From NCBI RefSeq assembly GCF_020781975.1, contig NZ_JAJGNI010000008.1:62001-126000 (forward strand): a DNA stretch of 64,000 nucleotides, given 5' to 3'. The notes below the pieces were generated by a model. The model was not told where the DNA came from and did no database searches. It worked only from the letters and a program-made list of their open reading frames with translations. This DNA is from Microbacterium schleiferi (GTDB taxonomy: Bacteria; Actinomycetota; Actinomycetes; Actinomycetales; Microbacteriaceae). Made by a program: the position numbers and the translations under genes. The first letter of the stretch is position 1. Each line of letters begins with the position of its first letter. Positions 10,737 through 20,428 of this stretch are shown here, in pieces.

Positions 10737-12457
10737 CAGGGGGTGTCCTCTCCCTCGGTGGTCTGGCTAGAGCCGGACGTGCGGGACTCGGCAAGCTTGC
10801 GCTCGGCGATCGTCTGGCGGCGCGCGGCCTCACCTTTGGAGCGAGACGCCCGCTTCTCGGCGGCTGTCTTTGGCGCCACGACCGGCGCGCGGAACTGTGC
10901 CCGCCCGCGGTAGACGGCGCCCAGGGCGTCGGGATCGAGGCCCGAAAGCGGGTGGCCGGATGAGAAGAATCTCGTGCGGGCCAGCAGCTGCATCACGGGG
11001 TGCGTGAAGATGATGAAGATCAAAACGTCGATCGCGGTCGTGAGGCCGAGGGTGAAGGCGAAACCCTTCACCGTTGCGTCGGCCAGGATGTAGAGCACGA
11101 CCGCCGCGAGAATGTTGATCGACTTCGAGATGTAGATCGTGCGCTTCGCTCGCGACCAACCGTCTTCGACGGCGCCGGTGATCGACTTGCCGTCGCGCAA
11201 TTCGTCTCTAATGCGTTCGAAGTACACGATGAACGAGTCAGCGGTGAACCCGATCGACACGATCAGACCCGCGACACCGGCGAGCGAGAGCCGGAAGCCC
11301 ATGCGCCAGCCAAGGATCAGCAGCATCACGTACGTGAGCACCGCCATCACGACGAGGGAGGCGATGATCACGAACCCGAGGGCGCGGTAGACGATGAGCG
11401 AGTAGATGGCGACCAGGGCCAGGCCGATAAGGCCCGCGATCAACCCGATCTGCAGCTGCTGGGACCCGAGGGTTGCCGAGATCGTGTCAGAGCTCACGAC
11501 GACGAAGCTCAGCGGTAGCGCACCGTACTTCAGCTGGTCGGCAAGGACCTTTGCGGACTCCTGCGTGAAGCTGCCGCTGATGCTCGGGCGTCCGTCGAGG
11601 ATCTGCGCATTCATCGACGGAGCGGTCAGGACGTAGCCGTCGAGGACGAAGGCGAACTGGTCGAGCGGCGGCGTCGCTCCGAAGAGCCGCTGGCTGATCT
11701 GCCCGAAGGTCTCAGTCCCGGACTCGTTGAACTGCAGGTTCACGACCCATCGACCGGAAGTCTGCTCGAGTCCGCTCGTCGCGTCGACGATCGATGACCC
11801 GTCCAACTCCACCGGTCCGAGGATGTACTTGACCGTTCCCGATGCGTCACACGTGATGAGTGGCTCATCAGTGGGCGCGTTCGCGGGATCGTTGTCCGGG
11901 TTCGCACAGTCGTACGCAAGAAACTCCGCCTGCAATGCCGGCGTGATCCAGTTGGTGTCGCTCCCGCTGGTGGGCTCCACTGTCGGCGTCGACTCGAGGC
12001 TGGGGTCCGGCGTCGGATACGGGGTGGACTCGCCGTCCTCGCCGATGAACGACGTGGCAGGCGACCCCGTGTACAGCACAGCTCGCAGCTGCAGCTGCGC
12101 GGAGGCCTCGATCCTCTGCCGGGTCTGCTCGTCTGCCTCGCCCGGGATCTGCACGACGATGTTCTTGCCACCCTCTGTGGTGACCTCAGCTTCGCCGACA
12201 CCCGAGGCGTCGACACGCTGGCGGATGATCGTGACAGCCTGATTCATCTGCTCGGCCGACGGGTCAGCACCGTCCGCGGTCTGCGCTTCGAGAATGATCT
12301 GGGTGCCGCCCTGCAGGTCCAGGGCGAGCTCCGGTGCCCATGAACTTGCGTTGAACACATAGACGCCCAGGGCGTTGATACCGAACAGAACCGCCGTGAT
12401 TGTCAGCAGACCGGTGAGGGCCCGCCAGGCACGGCGAACAGGAGTGGATGCAGCCAC
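10736..12457 (-). CDS. secD: Protein translocase subunit SecD
   Basis: The 573-residue membrane protein has an N-terminal membrane helix, the ALDLQGGTQIILEA motif and the large extracytoplasmic P1 region. This contains an acidic/proline/threonine-rich insert around residues 130-180 with a cysteine pair (YDCANPD, ITCDASG). It then has the GRPSISGSFTQESAKVLADQL motif, the C-terminal helices with GFTADSFIVYFERIRDELRDG, and a charged cytoplasmic tail. The start is GTG 12457. It is the middle gene of yajC-secD-secF. Confidence 0.96.
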   Translation of the reverse strand: MAASTPVRRAWRALTGLLTITAVLFGINALGVYVFNASSWAPELALDLQGGTQIILEAQTADGADPSAEQMNQAVTIIRQRVDASGVGEAEVTTEGGKNIVVQIPGEADEQTRQRIEASAQLQLRAVLYTGSPATSFIGEDGESTPYPTPDPSLESTPTVEPTSGSDTNWITPALQAEFLAYDCANPDNDPANAPTDEPLITCDASGTVKYILGPVELDGSSIVDATSGLEQTSGRWVVNLQFNESGTETFGQISQRLFGATPPLDQFAFVLDGYVLTAPSMNAQILDGRPSISGSFTQESAKVLADQLKYGALPLSFVVVSSDTISATLGSQQLQIGLIAGLIGLALVAIYSLIVYRALGFVIIASLVVMAVLTYVMLLILGWRMGFRLSLAGVAGLIVSIGFTADSFIVYFERIRDELRDGKSITGAVEDGWSRAKRTIYISKSINILAAVVLYILADATVKGFAFTLGLTTAIDVLIFIIFTHPVMQLLARTRFFSSGHPLSGLDPDALGAVYRGRAQFRAPVVAPKTAAEKRASRSKGEAARRQTIAERKLAESRTSGSSQTTEGEDTP

Positions 12458-12477
12458 GGGATGCTTTCCAGAAAGGG

Positions 12478-12930
12478 TCAGGCGTTGGGCTTGGTGTCGC
12501 CGTCGCGCCCGTCGGCGTCGGTCTCGGCGGCCGGCTCCGCGTCCGTGGTCACAGCATCCGAGGACTCGCCGTCGTGGGTCTCGTGATAGTTGTCGACGAT
12601 GTCGTCGAAACCGTCGTCGGTTTCGTCCTCAACCTCGTCAGCGGGCGTGATGATCCGCAGAATCGCCTGGCTGTGGACCTTGATGTCGACGCCGGGCGCG
12701 ATCTCGACAACCGCAGGCTGGTCGAGATTGTCGGGGTCGAACTCGACGATGGTGCCGTACAGGCCGCCCTGCAGCAGCACCTCGGCGCCGGGAACGGTCT
12801 GGCGCGCCTTCTGTGCCTGCTCCTCGCGCTGCTTCTTCATGCGGCGGCTGGAGTTCCAGAACATGAACACCAGGAGGGCGCCCAGCAGGATGAGCAGGCC
12901 GTAGTTGAGGAAGAAATCCTGGAAGTTCAT
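12478..12930 (-). CDS. yajC: Preprotein translocase subunit YajC
   Basis: A 150-residue single-span membrane protein (helix at about residues 8-26, LLILLGALLVFMFW), followed by the YajC core with the sequence GAEVLLQGGLYGTIVEFD. The C-terminal 50 residues are unusually acidic (ADEVEDETDDGFDDIVDN and on). It forms the SecDF-YajC accessory complex. It precedes secD by 20 bp and follows ruvB. Confidence 0.93.
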   Translation of the reverse strand: MNFQDFFLNYGLLILLGALLVFMFWNSSRRMKKQREEQAQKARQTVPGAEVLLQGGLYGTIVEFDPDNLDQPAVVEIAPGVDIKVHSQAILRIITPADEVEDETDDGFDDIVDNYHETHDGESSDAVTTDAEPAAETDADGRDGDTKPNA

Positions 12931-12997
12931 GAAGAAGGGCGCCTTTCGGGTGCGGCCGCGCAGACGTCGGGCCGCGTGGGGTCAAAGCCTCCAGGAA

Positions 12998-14020
12998 TTA
13001 TAGGTCATCGAATCTCAGCGTCTGATCGGCATGACGTACACCGAGGTGCGCGTAGGCGTCAGGAGTCGCAACGCGGCCGCGGGGGGTGCGGCCCATGAAG
13101 CCGATGCGCACGAGGTAGGGCTCGATCACAGACTCGATCGTGTCGGCTTCCTCGCCGACGGTCACGGCGAGAGTGTTGAGTCCGACGGGACCGCCATGGA
13201 ACCGGCGCACGAGCGCCTCCAGGACGGCGCGATCAAGTCGGTCAAGGCCAATCGCGTCAACGTCGTACAGGTCGAGGGCGGCGTCTACGGATGCCGCAGA
13301 GGCGCTGCCACCGTGGACGACGACGTAGTCGCGGACCCGCCGTAGCAGCCGGTTCGCGATGCGCGGTGTCCCTCGTGAGCGCCGGGCGATCTCGGCGCGA
13401 GACTCGGCTGGCAGCGGAACGTCCAGCATCCGCGCCGATCGCTCGAGGACCCGCTCCAGTTCTTCGGGCTCGTAATACTCCAGGTGCGCTGTGAAGCCGA
13501 ACCGATCTCGCAGCGGATTCGGGAGCAGGCCCGCGCGCGTCGTGGCGCCCACGAGCGTGAACGGGGCCAGATCGAGAGGGATGCTCGTGGCACCGGCGCC
13601 TTTGCCGACCATGATGTCGATCCGAAAATCCTCCATGGCGAGGTAGAGCATCTCTTCGGCAGAGCGAGCCATGCGATGGATTTCATCGATGAAGAGCACT
13701 TCACCGGGAGTCAAGCTCGAGAGCAGAGCCGCGAGATCGCCGGCGTGCTGGATCGCCGGTCCACTCGACATCCGCAGCGGCCGTTCGCTCTCGTGAGCGA
13801 CGATCATGGCGAGCGTCGTCTTGCCCAAGCCTGGTGGACCGGCCAGCAGGATGTGATCGGCGGGTCGCTCCTGAAGGCGTGCTGCGTCGAGGAGGAGCTG
13901 AAGCTGTCCCCTGACCTTGGTCTGCCCGACGAACTCAGCAAGGGACGACGGCCGCAACGCTCCCTCGATCGCGAGCTCAGACTCATCCTTCGAGGGCGTG
14001 GGGTCGGTGAGGTCATCCAC
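12998..14020 (-). CDS. ruvB: Holliday junction branch migration ATPase RuvB
   Basis: Hexameric AAA+ motor that drives branch migration with RuvA. The 340-residue protein shows Walker [15 protein letters not shown], Walker [11 protein letters not shown], sensor [20 protein letters not shown] and the C-terminal winged helix ([20 protein letters not shown]). I chose GTG 14020 ([15 protein letters not shown]), which has AGGAG eight bases upstream and overlaps the ruvA end by eight bases. The frame runs 29 codons further upstream without homology. Operon ruvC-ruvA-ruvB. Confidence 0.96.
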   Translation of the reverse strand: MDDLTDPTPSKDESELAIEGALRPSSLAEFVGQTKVRGQLQLLLDAARLQERPADHILLAGPPGLGKTTLAMIVAHESERPLRMSSGPAIQHAGDLAALLSSLTPGEVLFIDEIHRMARSAEEMLYLAMEDFRIDIMVGKGAGATSIPLDLAPFTLVGATTRAGLLPNPLRDRFGFTAHLEYYEPEELERVLERSARMLDVPLPAESRAEIARRSRGTPRIANRLLRRVRDYVVVHGGSASAASVDAALDLYDVDAIGLDRLDRAVLEALVRRFHGGPVGLNTLAVTVGEEADTIESVIEPYLVRIGFMGRTPRGRVATPDAYAHLGVRHADQTLRFDDL

Positions 14021-14624
14021 GGGTCGTCTCCTTGCGTGCGGGCCCGAGCTCTGCCAGCGCTCGGCGCAGCAGATCCTGCACTGACGCCTCGGAGGCGGCA
14101 TCCTCAATGACGCTCGCTGCCACCTCGGCGGCGTGGCGCTCGGGCCATCCGAGCCCGGTCAACGCGGCTGTCACCGCGTCAGCTCGGCTGTCAGATCCGG
14201 ATGCCGCGCGCGACGCCACAGCGGGGGCTATGACCTTCCCCGTCAAGTGCAGCACGATCAGCTTTGCCGTCTTCGGGCCGATTCCCGATACCCGACGGAA
14301 GGGCGCGTCGTCTTCGGCGGCGACAGCGGTGGCGATCTGATCGACCGACATCGCGCTGAGCACTCCCAGTGCGGACTTCGGGCCGACGCCGGTGACTCCG
14401 ACCAGCAGCAGAAACGTCGTCAGCTCGTCGCGGGTCTCGAAGCCCACGAGGCTCAGTGCGTCCTCTCGGACGATCAACGATGTGTGCAGGAACAGCGGTT
14501 CACCGACTCGCGCCGCGCGGGCGACGTCGGGCGTCACGGCGACGTTGAGTCCCACGCCCCCGACTTCGATCACCACCGAGTCCAGGTCGGCGTAGCCGAC
14601 GACGCCCCGCACTGACGAAATCAT
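14013..14624 (-). CDS. ruvA: Holliday junction branch migration complex subunit RuvA
   Basis: The 203-residue protein binds four-way junctions and loads RuvB. It shows the N-terminal OB fold ([20 protein letters not shown]), the two helix-hairpin-helix regions ([19 protein letters not shown] and [18 protein letters not shown]) and the C-terminal RuvB-contacting domain ([18 protein letters not shown]). A GGGAGGAG ribosome site precedes the ATG. Confidence 0.96.
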   Translation of the reverse strand: MISSVRGVVGYADLDSVVIEVGGVGLNVAVTPDVARAARVGEPLFLHTSLIVREDALSLVGFETRDELTTFLLLVGVTGVGPKSALGVLSAMSVDQIATAVAAEDDAPFRRVSGIGPKTAKLIVLHLTGKVIAPAVASRAASGSDSRADAVTAALTGLGWPERHAAEVAASVIEDAASEASVQDLLRRALAELGPARKETTRG

Positions 14625-14702
14625 CGTGCTCCTCCCGTTCGGCGCGGCCCGCGCCTCAGAGCAGGCTATGCGGCGAATCGGACATTTGTTCGAGCGACAC
14701 GC

Positions 14703-15266
14703 TCAGACCCGAGCGCGCCGCTCGGCATCCCGCCAGGCCTGCTGCGCCTTGGTCAGCGAGCCGCCGGTCGCCGCGCGCGCCTGAGGAGCGCCGCGCCACG
14801 CATGACACAGAGCGAGCGCCAAGGCGTCGGCGGCGTCTGCAGGCTGCGGGAGGACATCCAGCCGCAGGATGCGCGCCACCATCGTCTGCACTTGGCGTTT
14901 GTCGGCGCTGCCGTACCCGGTGATCGCGGCCTTGACCTCGGTCGGGGTGTGCGTAGCCGCCGGAAGACCCCGCTCGCCCGCGAGCATCAACGCGATACCG
15001 CTGGCCTGCGCAGTACCCATGACCGTGCTCCGATTGTGCTGGGCGAACACGCGCTCCACCGCAACGACATCGGGCCGATGCGAATCCAGGATCTCGCGGA
15101 TGCCGGACGCGATGCCGGCGAGCCTCAGCTCGATGGCGAGGTCGGCATCCGTCCGGATCACGCCGACATGGACAAGTGCCGCAGAGCGGTCGGCAGCGAC
15201 ATCCACGACACCCACGCCGCAGCGGGTGAGGCCGGGATCGATTCCGAGCACGCGAACAGTCGCCAC
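14703..15266 (-). CDS. ruvC: Crossover junction endodeoxyribonuclease RuvC
   Basis: Resolves Holliday junctions processed by RuvAB. The 187 residues include the first catalytic Asp in LGIDPGLTRCGVGVVD and the Glu in VVAVERVFAQHNRSTVMG. Also present are the KAAITGYGSADKRQVQTMVA region and the last acidic pair in PADAADALALALCHAW. The C-terminal tail is slightly extended and basic. The GTG start has no Shine-Dalgarno but a -10-like TAGCGT six bases upstream, suggesting a leaderless mRNA. Confidence 0.95.
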   Translation of the reverse strand: MATVRVLGIDPGLTRCGVGVVDVAADRSAALVHVGVIRTDADLAIELRLAGIASGIREILDSHRPDVVAVERVFAQHNRSTVMGTAQASGIALMLAGERGLPAATHTPTEVKAAITGYGSADKRQVQTMVARILRLDVLPQPADAADALALALCHAWRGAPQARAATGGSLTKAQQAWRDAERRARV

Positions 15267-15272
15267 CCGGTA

Positions 15273-15278
15273 ACGCTA
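15273..15278 (-). promoter_or_regulatory. -10 element of a probable leaderless ruvC transcript
   Basis: On the minus strand TAGCGT ends six nucleotides before the GTG start of ruvC, the spacing expected when transcription begins at the start codon. Confidence 0.45.
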
Positions 15279-15312
15279 GGCGCGACGAGCGGCGGTGCCC
15301 AGAAGGCGCGCC

Positions 15313-16071
15313 CTACTCGTCGTTCTCGAGCTCGGCCTGGACCTCGGCCGACAGGTCGAAGTTGCTGTAGACGTTCTGGACGTCGTCGCTGTCTTCGAGA
15401 GCGTCGATGATCCGGAATACCTTGCGTGCAGTGTCGGCGTCGACCTCGACCTTGAGCGAGGGAACGAACTCGACATCCGCCGACTCGTAGTCAAGGCCCG
15501 CCTCCTGCAGCGCCGAACGCACGGCGACGAGGTCGGATGCCTCGGTGATGACTTCGAATCCCTGAGCGTGCGGCTCGATCTCCTCGGCCCCTGCCTCGAG
15601 TGCCGCCATCATGACGTCGTCTTCTGTGGTGCCCTCACCCGAGACGACGATGACTCCCTTGCGGTGGAAGTTGTAGGCGACTGACCCGGGGTCTGCCAGC
15701 GTTCCTCCGTTGCGCGAGAGCGCTGTGCGCACTTCGGCTGCCGCGCGGTTCTTGTTGTCGGTCAGACACTCGATCATGAGGGCCACGCCGCTCGGTCCGT
15801 AGCCTTCGTAGAGGATCGTCTGGTATTCGACGGCGTCGCCCGAGATGCCTGCACCGCGCTTGATTGCGCGGTCGATGTTGTCATTGGGAACCGAGGTCTT
15901 CTTCGCCTTCTGCACGGCGTCGTACAGCGTGGGGTTACCAGCGAGATCGGCACCGCCGAGCTTGGCTGCGACTTCGATGTTCTTGATGAGTTTGGCGAAC
16001 GACTTGGCACGACGCGCGTCGATGACGGCCTTCTTGTGCTTGGTCGTCGCCCACTTGGAGTGGCCGGACAT
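15313..16071 (-). CDS. YebC/PmpR-family regulatory protein
   Basis: A 252-residue member of the YebC family (TACO1-like), described in various bacteria as a transcription regulator or as a factor that relieves ribosome stalling on proline-rich sequences. The signature start [21 protein letters not shown], the [21 protein letters not shown] motif and FHRKGVI are intact. It sits directly upstream of ruvC, a very widespread arrangement. The start codon is preceded by TAGAAT seven bases upstream and no Shine-Dalgarno. Confidence 0.94.
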   Translation of the reverse strand: MSGHSKWATTKHKKAVIDARRAKSFAKLIKNIEVAAKLGGADLAGNPTLYDAVQKAKKTSVPNDNIDRAIKRGAGISGDAVEYQTILYEGYGPSGVALMIECLTDNKNRAAAEVRTALSRNGGTLADPGSVAYNFHRKGVIVVSGEGTTEDDVMMAALEAGAEEIEPHAQGFEVITEASDLVAVRSALQEAGLDYESADVEFVPSLKVEVDADTARKVFRIIDALEDSDDVQNVYSNFDLSAEVQAELENDE

Positions 16072-16078
16072 GCGCTCG

Positions 16079-16084
16079 ATTCTA
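16079..16084 (-). promoter_or_regulatory. -10 element of a probable leaderless yebC transcript
   Basis: TAGAAT on the minus strand ends seven nucleotides before the yebC ATG. It lies just downstream of the pdxT stop, so yebC-ruvCAB would have its own promoter. Confidence 0.5.
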
Positions 16085-16107
16085 TCGGCCGCGTGAAGCG
16101 TGCTCCG

Positions 16108-16707
16108 TCAGGCTGCCGAGCGCACGGCGCGCAGGAACAACTCGTGGAACCGCGTCTCGCCGGTCACCTCGGGGTGGAACGAGGTTCCGAGCAGGGCACC
16201 CTGGCGGACGGCGACCACACGGTCGTCGTCGAGGGACGCCACGACCTCGGCTCGCTCCCCGACCTGCTCGACCAGCGGCGCACGGATGAAGACCGCGTGC
16301 ACCGCTGGCTCGCCGAAGACTGGCACATCGATGTCGGTTTCGAACGAGTCGACCTGGCTTCCGAACGCGTTGCGGCGCACGATGACGTCCAGGCCACCAA
16401 ATGTCTGCTGACCCTCGATGCCATCGATGATGTCGTCGGCCAAGAGGATCAGGCCGGCGCACGTGCCGTACATCGGCATCCCGGCCTCTCGCGCCGCGAT
16501 GATCGGCTCACGCATCCCGAAGGCTCGGGACAACTTGTCGATCACGCTGGACTCGCCGCCGGGGAGGACCAGCCCGTCGACAGCGGCGAGTTCCTCGGGT
16601 CGGCGCACGAGGGAAACTTCGACGTCGAGGCCGCGCAGCACCGCCACATGCTCGCGCACATCGCCCTGGAGGGCGAGCACACCGACATGCGGACGGGTAG
16701 TGCTCAC
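16108..16707 (-). CDS. pdxT: Pyridoxal 5'-phosphate synthase glutaminase subunit PdxT
   Basis: Releases ammonia from glutamine and channels it to PdxS for de novo vitamin B6 synthesis. The 199-residue class I amidotransferase carries [13 protein letters not shown], the oxyanion motif LPGGESSVI, the nucleophile Cys in [13 protein letters not shown] and the His/Glu pair in SFHPEVTGE. It overlaps the pdxS stop by four bases (ATGA), so the two subunits are translationally coupled. Confidence 0.97.
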   Translation of the reverse strand: MSTTRPHVGVLALQGDVREHVAVLRGLDVEVSLVRRPEELAAVDGLVLPGGESSVIDKLSRAFGMREPIIAAREAGMPMYGTCAGLILLADDIIDGIEGQQTFGGLDVIVRRNAFGSQVDSFETDIDVPVFGEPAVHAVFIRAPLVEQVGERAEVVASLDDDRVVAVRQGALLGTSFHPEVTGETRFHELFLRAVRSAA

Positions 16708-17594
16708 CAGCCCCGCTCGGCGAGGCGATGGGGTGCCGGAAGGTCGGCGACGTTGATGCCGACCATCGCTTCGCCGAGGCCCCGGGACACGTCCGCGATG
16801 ACCTTCGCGTCGTCATAGAAGGTCGTCGCCTTCACGATCGCCGCCGCGCGCTCCGCCGGATTCCCGGACTTGAAGATCCCCGATCCGACGAAGACGCCGT
16901 CGGCCCCGAGCTGCATCATCATCGCGGCATCCGCGGGCGTAGCAACGCCCCCAGCGACGAAGAGCACGACCGGCAGCGTTCCGGTCTCAGCGATCTCGGC
17001 GACGAGCTCGTACGGAGCCTGAAGTTCCTTAGCGGCGACGTACAGCTCATCCTTGGAGAGCGCACCGAGTGCGGCGATCTCGCCCTTGATCTTGCGGATG
17101 TGCTTCATGGCCTCAGAGACGTCACCGGTGCCGGCTTCGCCCTTCGAGCGGATCATCGCGGCGCCCTCGTTGATACGGCGCAGAGCCTCACCGAGGTTCG
17201 TGGCACCGCACACGAAAGGCACCGTGAAACCCCACTTGTCGATGTGGTTGACGTAGTCGGCGGGCGAGAGTACCTCGGATTCGTCGATGTAATCCACGCC
17301 GAGCTCCTGCAGCACCTGAGCTTCGACGAAGTGCCCGATCCGCGCCTTGGCCATGACGGGGATCGACACCGCCTCGATGATGCCGTCGATCATGTCGGGG
17401 TCGCTCATGCGCGACACGCCGCCCTGCGCGCGGATGTCAGCGGGCACCCGCTCCAGGGCCATCACCGCGACGGCGCCCGCGTCCTCGGCGATCTTCGCCT
17501 GGTCGGGGGTGACGACGTCCATGATGACGCCGCCCTTGAGCATTTCGGCGAGCCCGCGCTTGACGCGAGACGAACCGGTGGTGGATGCGGACAC
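16704..17594 (-). CDS. pdxS: Pyridoxal 5'-phosphate synthase lyase subunit PdxS
   Basis: Builds PLP from ribose 5-phosphate, glyceraldehyde 3-phosphate and ammonia. The 296-residue beta/alpha barrel starts at GTG 17594 ([20 protein letters not shown]). It contains the [20 protein letters not shown] and [19 protein letters not shown] motifs and the [22 protein letters not shown] phosphate-binding end. An in-frame upstream extension overlapping pdxR was rejected because it lacks homology and crosses the promoter region. Probably controlled by the divergent PdxR. Confidence 0.97.
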   Translation of the reverse strand: MSASTTGSSRVKRGLAEMLKGGVIMDVVTPDQAKIAEDAGAVAVMALERVPADIRAQGGVSRMSDPDMIDGIIEAVSIPVMAKARIGHFVEAQVLQELGVDYIDESEVLSPADYVNHIDKWGFTVPFVCGATNLGEALRRINEGAAMIRSKGEAGTGDVSEAMKHIRKIKGEIAALGALSKDELYVAAKELQAPYELVAEIAETGTLPVVLFVAGGVATPADAAMMMQLGADGVFVGSGIFKSGNPAERAAAIVKATTFYDDAKVIADVSRGLGEAMVGINVADLPAPHRLAERGW

Positions 17595-17644
17595 GAGGAT
17601 CCCTTCGTCTTGACCTATGCCAAAACCTAGCATGTCCCACCGCT

Positions 17645-17650
17645 TAGACT
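17645..17650 (+). promoter_or_regulatory. -10 element of a probable leaderless pdxR transcript
   Basis: TAGACT ends seven nucleotides before the pdxR ATG, in the 63-bp gap shared with divergent pdxS. PdxR should bind in this gap, but I could not define its operator. Confidence 0.5.
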
Positions 17651-17657
17651 CGTCGGG

Positions 17658-19013
17658 ATGACTGCTCTCGATGCGCACCCGGCCATCGCCGGCTCGACGG
17701 CGACCGACATCGCGGAGAGCGTTCGGGGCCTCGTCGAACGCGGCGTGCTCGCTCCCGGTGACGCGCTCCCCCCGGTCCGCGCCCTGGCCGAGCGTTTGGG
17801 CGTGAATCGCAATACTGTCGTCGCTGCCTATCGCCATCTCGCCCAGGCGGGAACTGTTGTGACACGGGGCAGGGGCGGGACCCTCGTTGCCGGATCGCCC
17901 CGGATGCCGCAGGAGGGCTTTGCTTCCGGAACGGTTCTGCGTGACCTCGGCACCGGAAATCCGGATGCCGCACTCATCCCCGATCCAACCCGCCTGCTCT
18001 CGCGCGTCACCGGCCGACCCGTGCTCTACGGTGAGCCGGTCATCGACCGCAACTTCGAGGCGTGGGCGAACGCGTGGATGCGCGAGGCGATGGTCGATCA
18101 GCCCGAGCTGCGTTTGACGATCACCGGCGGCGCGTCAGACGCGATCGAGCGGCTGCTCGGACAGTCCCTCGCCCGTGAGGATGCCGTCGCCGTCGAAGAC
18201 CCCTGCTTCCTGTCGACGATGAACATCCTGCGTTTGGGCGGCTACCGGGCGGTGCCGGTTCCTGTCGACGACGAAGGAATGACTGTCGCTGGGCTCCGTG
18301 CGGCCCTGGATGCCGGGGTGCGTGCCATCGTGAGCACCCCCCGCGCCCAGAATCCCACCGGCGCCAGCCTGTCAGCAGCGCGGGCAGCCGCGTTGCGCGC
18401 TGAGCTCGCCGCGCACCCGTATGTTCTCGTCGTGGAGGACGACCACTTCTCCCTCCTCTCCGAGCGCCCCTTCCACACGATCGTCGGACCCGATCACGAA
18501 CGCTGGGCACTCATCCGGTCGGTGTCGAAATTCCTCGGCCCCGACATGTGCCTGGCGGTTACCGCGTCGGACCCCGAAACGGCGGCGCGACTCGCGCTGC
18601 GTCTGAGCCCGGGGACGACGTGGGTGAGTCATCTGCTGCAGCGCCTAGCCCACGCGCTGCTCACCGACGATGCAGTGCGCGACGACATCCGGCGTGCGGG
18701 GGCCCACTACGCCGAACGCAACGCTGCAGTTGCGCAGCTCCTGCAGGACGCCGGTGTACCGGCACACGCCGCCGACGGCCTCAATCTCTGGGTGCCGCTG
18801 GGAGTCCCGGCCCGCGCCGTGGGCGAACATCTCATGCGGCGCGGCTGGTTGGCGCGCTCCGGCGAAGAATTCGTGCTCGCCGGAGAGGATGCCGCCCAGC
18901 GACTGCGCCTCACCGTGCACGACCTCACGGATGCTGAGGCGACACGCCTGGCATCCGATCTGTCAGCCGCCATCGACGCGGCCCGTTCCGCGAAAGCAGG
19001 TCAGCCATCATGA
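17658..19013 (+). CDS. pdxR: MocR/PdxR-type GntR regulator with aminotransferase domain
   Basis: A 451-residue fusion. Residues about 10-75 form a GntR winged helix ([29 protein letters not shown]), and the rest is a fold-type I aminotransferase domain. The PLP lysine is visible in [14 protein letters not shown]. In Corynebacterium and Bacillus such PdxR proteins activate pdxST and sense PLP. Here it is divergent from pdxS and overlaps pdxY by four bases (ATGA), which strongly supports this role. The domain most likely senses PLP rather than catalysing a metabolic transamination. Confidence 0.88.
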   Translation: MTALDAHPAIAGSTATDIAESVRGLVERGVLAPGDALPPVRALAERLGVNRNTVVAAYRHLAQAGTVVTRGRGGTLVAGSPRMPQEGFASGTVLRDLGTGNPDAALIPDPTRLLSRVTGRPVLYGEPVIDRNFEAWANAWMREAMVDQPELRLTITGGASDAIERLLGQSLAREDAVAVEDPCFLSTMNILRLGGYRAVPVPVDDEGMTVAGLRAALDAGVRAIVSTPRAQNPTGASLSAARAAALRAELAAHPYVLVVEDDHFSLLSERPFHTIVGPDHERWALIRSVSKFLGPDMCLAVTASDPETAARLALRLSPGTTWVSHLLQRLAHALLTDDAVRDDIRRAGAHYAERNAAVAQLLQDAGVPAHAADGLNLWVPLGVPARAVGEHLMRRGWLARSGEEFVLAGEDAAQRLRLTVHDLTDAEATRLASDLSAAIDAARSAKAGQPS

Positions 19014-19861
19014 AGGTCCTCTCGATCCAGTCCGCCGTCGCCTACGGCCACGTCGGCAACTCGGCAGCAGTGTTTCCGCTGCAGCGCATCGGCGTCGAGG
19101 TCTTGCCGGTGTACACCGTGAACTTCTCCAACCACACCGGGTACGGCGCCTGGCGCGGACCGCTGATCTCGCCGGCGGACGTCGCGGAGGTGCTCACCGG
19201 CATCGAGGAGCGCGGAGTCTTTCCGCAGATCGACGCGGTGCTGTCGGGCTACCAGGGCTCCGAGGGCATCGGAGATGTGATCCTGGACGCCGTCGCCCGG
19301 GTCAAAGCCGCCAACCCGGCGGCGGTCTACGCCTGCGATCCGGTCATGGGTAATGCGAAGTCAGGATGCTTCGTCGCGCCGGCCATCCCGGTGCTGCTGC
19401 GCGAGCGTGTAGTTCCCGCTGCCGACATCATCACCCCGAACCAGTTCGAGCTCGGCTTCCTGACGGGCACCGAACCCGCCGATCTCGAATCCACGCTCGT
19501 CTCGGCGGATCTCGCCCGCGCCATGGGCCCGCGGACAGTCCTGGTCACCAGTGTCGAACGCCCGGATGCTCCCGAGGGCACGATCGAGATGCTCGCCGTC
19601 ACCGACGACGGCGCATGGATCGTGCAGACGCCGCGCATCCCGATGAAGGCGAACGGCTCTGGCGATGTGACTGCCGCGCTGTTCACCGCCCACTACGGGG
19701 CGACCGGTGACGCCGCGCTCGCCCTCGCACGGACGGTCTCAAGCGTGTTCGATCTGTTGCAGAACACCTACGACTCGGGCGAGCGGGAACTGCAACTCAT
19801 CGAATCGCAGGAGGTTTATGCCCACCCGCGGATGCAGTTCGAGGTCGCACGCGTTCGCTGA
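19010..19861 (+). CDS. pdxY: Pyridoxal kinase PdxY
   Basis: Phosphorylates pyridoxal in the B6 salvage pathway. The 283-residue ribokinase-fold protein begins [20 protein letters not shown]. It contains NFSNHTGYGAWRG, YACDPVMGN, ADIITPNQFELGFLTG and the catalytic anion-hole motif MKANGSGDVTAALF (Asp as base). It is translated in overlap with pdxR, so salvage and the regulator of de novo synthesis are co-expressed. Confidence 0.93.
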   Translation: MKVLSIQSAVAYGHVGNSAAVFPLQRIGVEVLPVYTVNFSNHTGYGAWRGPLISPADVAEVLTGIEERGVFPQIDAVLSGYQGSEGIGDVILDAVARVKAANPAAVYACDPVMGNAKSGCFVAPAIPVLLRERVVPAADIITPNQFELGFLTGTEPADLESTLVSADLARAMGPRTVLVTSVERPDAPEGTIEMLAVTDDGAWIVQTPRIPMKANGSGDVTAALFTAHYGATGDAALALARTVSSVFDLLQNTYDSGERELQLIESQEVYAHPRMQFEVARVR

Positions 19862-19870
19862 CCTCTACGC

Positions 19871-20428
19871 TCAGTCGGCGGGCCAGGCTGCCGCGAGGGT
19901 CTCGCGCACGTCGCCCAGAAGCTGAGGCAGCGCCTTGGTGCGCGCGATGATCGGAAAGAAGTTCGCGTCCGAGGCCCATCGCGGAACAACGTGCTGGTGC
20001 AGGTGCTCGTCGACACCCGCACCGGCTACCGCACCCTGGTTCATCCCGATGTTGAAGCCGTCACAACGCGACACCGAGCGAAGTACGCGCATAGCTGTCT
20101 GCGTGAGCTCGGCGATCTCCTGGGTCTCCTCGGCCGTTGCCTGATCGTACGTCGCGACATGGCGGTACGGGCACACCAACAGGTGACCGGAGTTGTACGG
20201 AAAGAGATTCAGCAGAACGTAGGCGCTCGTGCCGCGGTGGACGATCAGGCCGTCGGCATCCGACTTTCCCGGAGCGGCGCAGAACGGACACGCGGCGCGC
20301 ATCGCGTCTGCACCGGCCTGGACGTACGCCATCCGGTGAGGTGTCCAGAGCCGCTGAAAGCCGTCGGGGACCCCGGCGAACTCGGAAGACGGCACGCCCT
20401 CCGAACTGGATGCCGCGGCATCCGTCAT
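19871..20428 (-). CDS. HIT-family nucleotide phosphorylase/hydrolase
   Basis: A 185-residue histidine-triad protein, probably cleaving diadenosine tetraphosphate or related nucleotides (Ap4A phosphorylase-like subgroup). Evidence is the CPFCAAPG cysteine pair near residue 46 and the [18 protein letters not shown] core. The catalytic triad [10 protein letters not shown] is near residue 140. It starts with an ATGA overlap with thrS, the conserved actinobacterial thrS-HIT pair. Convergent with pdxY, 9 bp apart. Confidence 0.9.
   Translation of the reverse strand: MTDAAASSSEGVPSSEFAGVPDGFQRLWTPHRMAYVQAGADAMRAACPFCAAPGKSDADGLIVHRGTSAYVLLNLFPYNSGHLLVCPYRHVATYDQATAEETQEIAELTQTAMRVLRSVSRCDGFNIGMNQGAVAGAGVDEHLHQHVVPRWASDANFFPIIARTKALPQLLGDVRETLAAAWPAD

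Noticed and set aside
17594..17837. Long N-terminal extension of pdxS
   Set aside because: The extension has no homology to PdxS, overlaps the divergent pdxR gene and its promoter, and a correctly placed GTG with a ribosome site exists at 17594.
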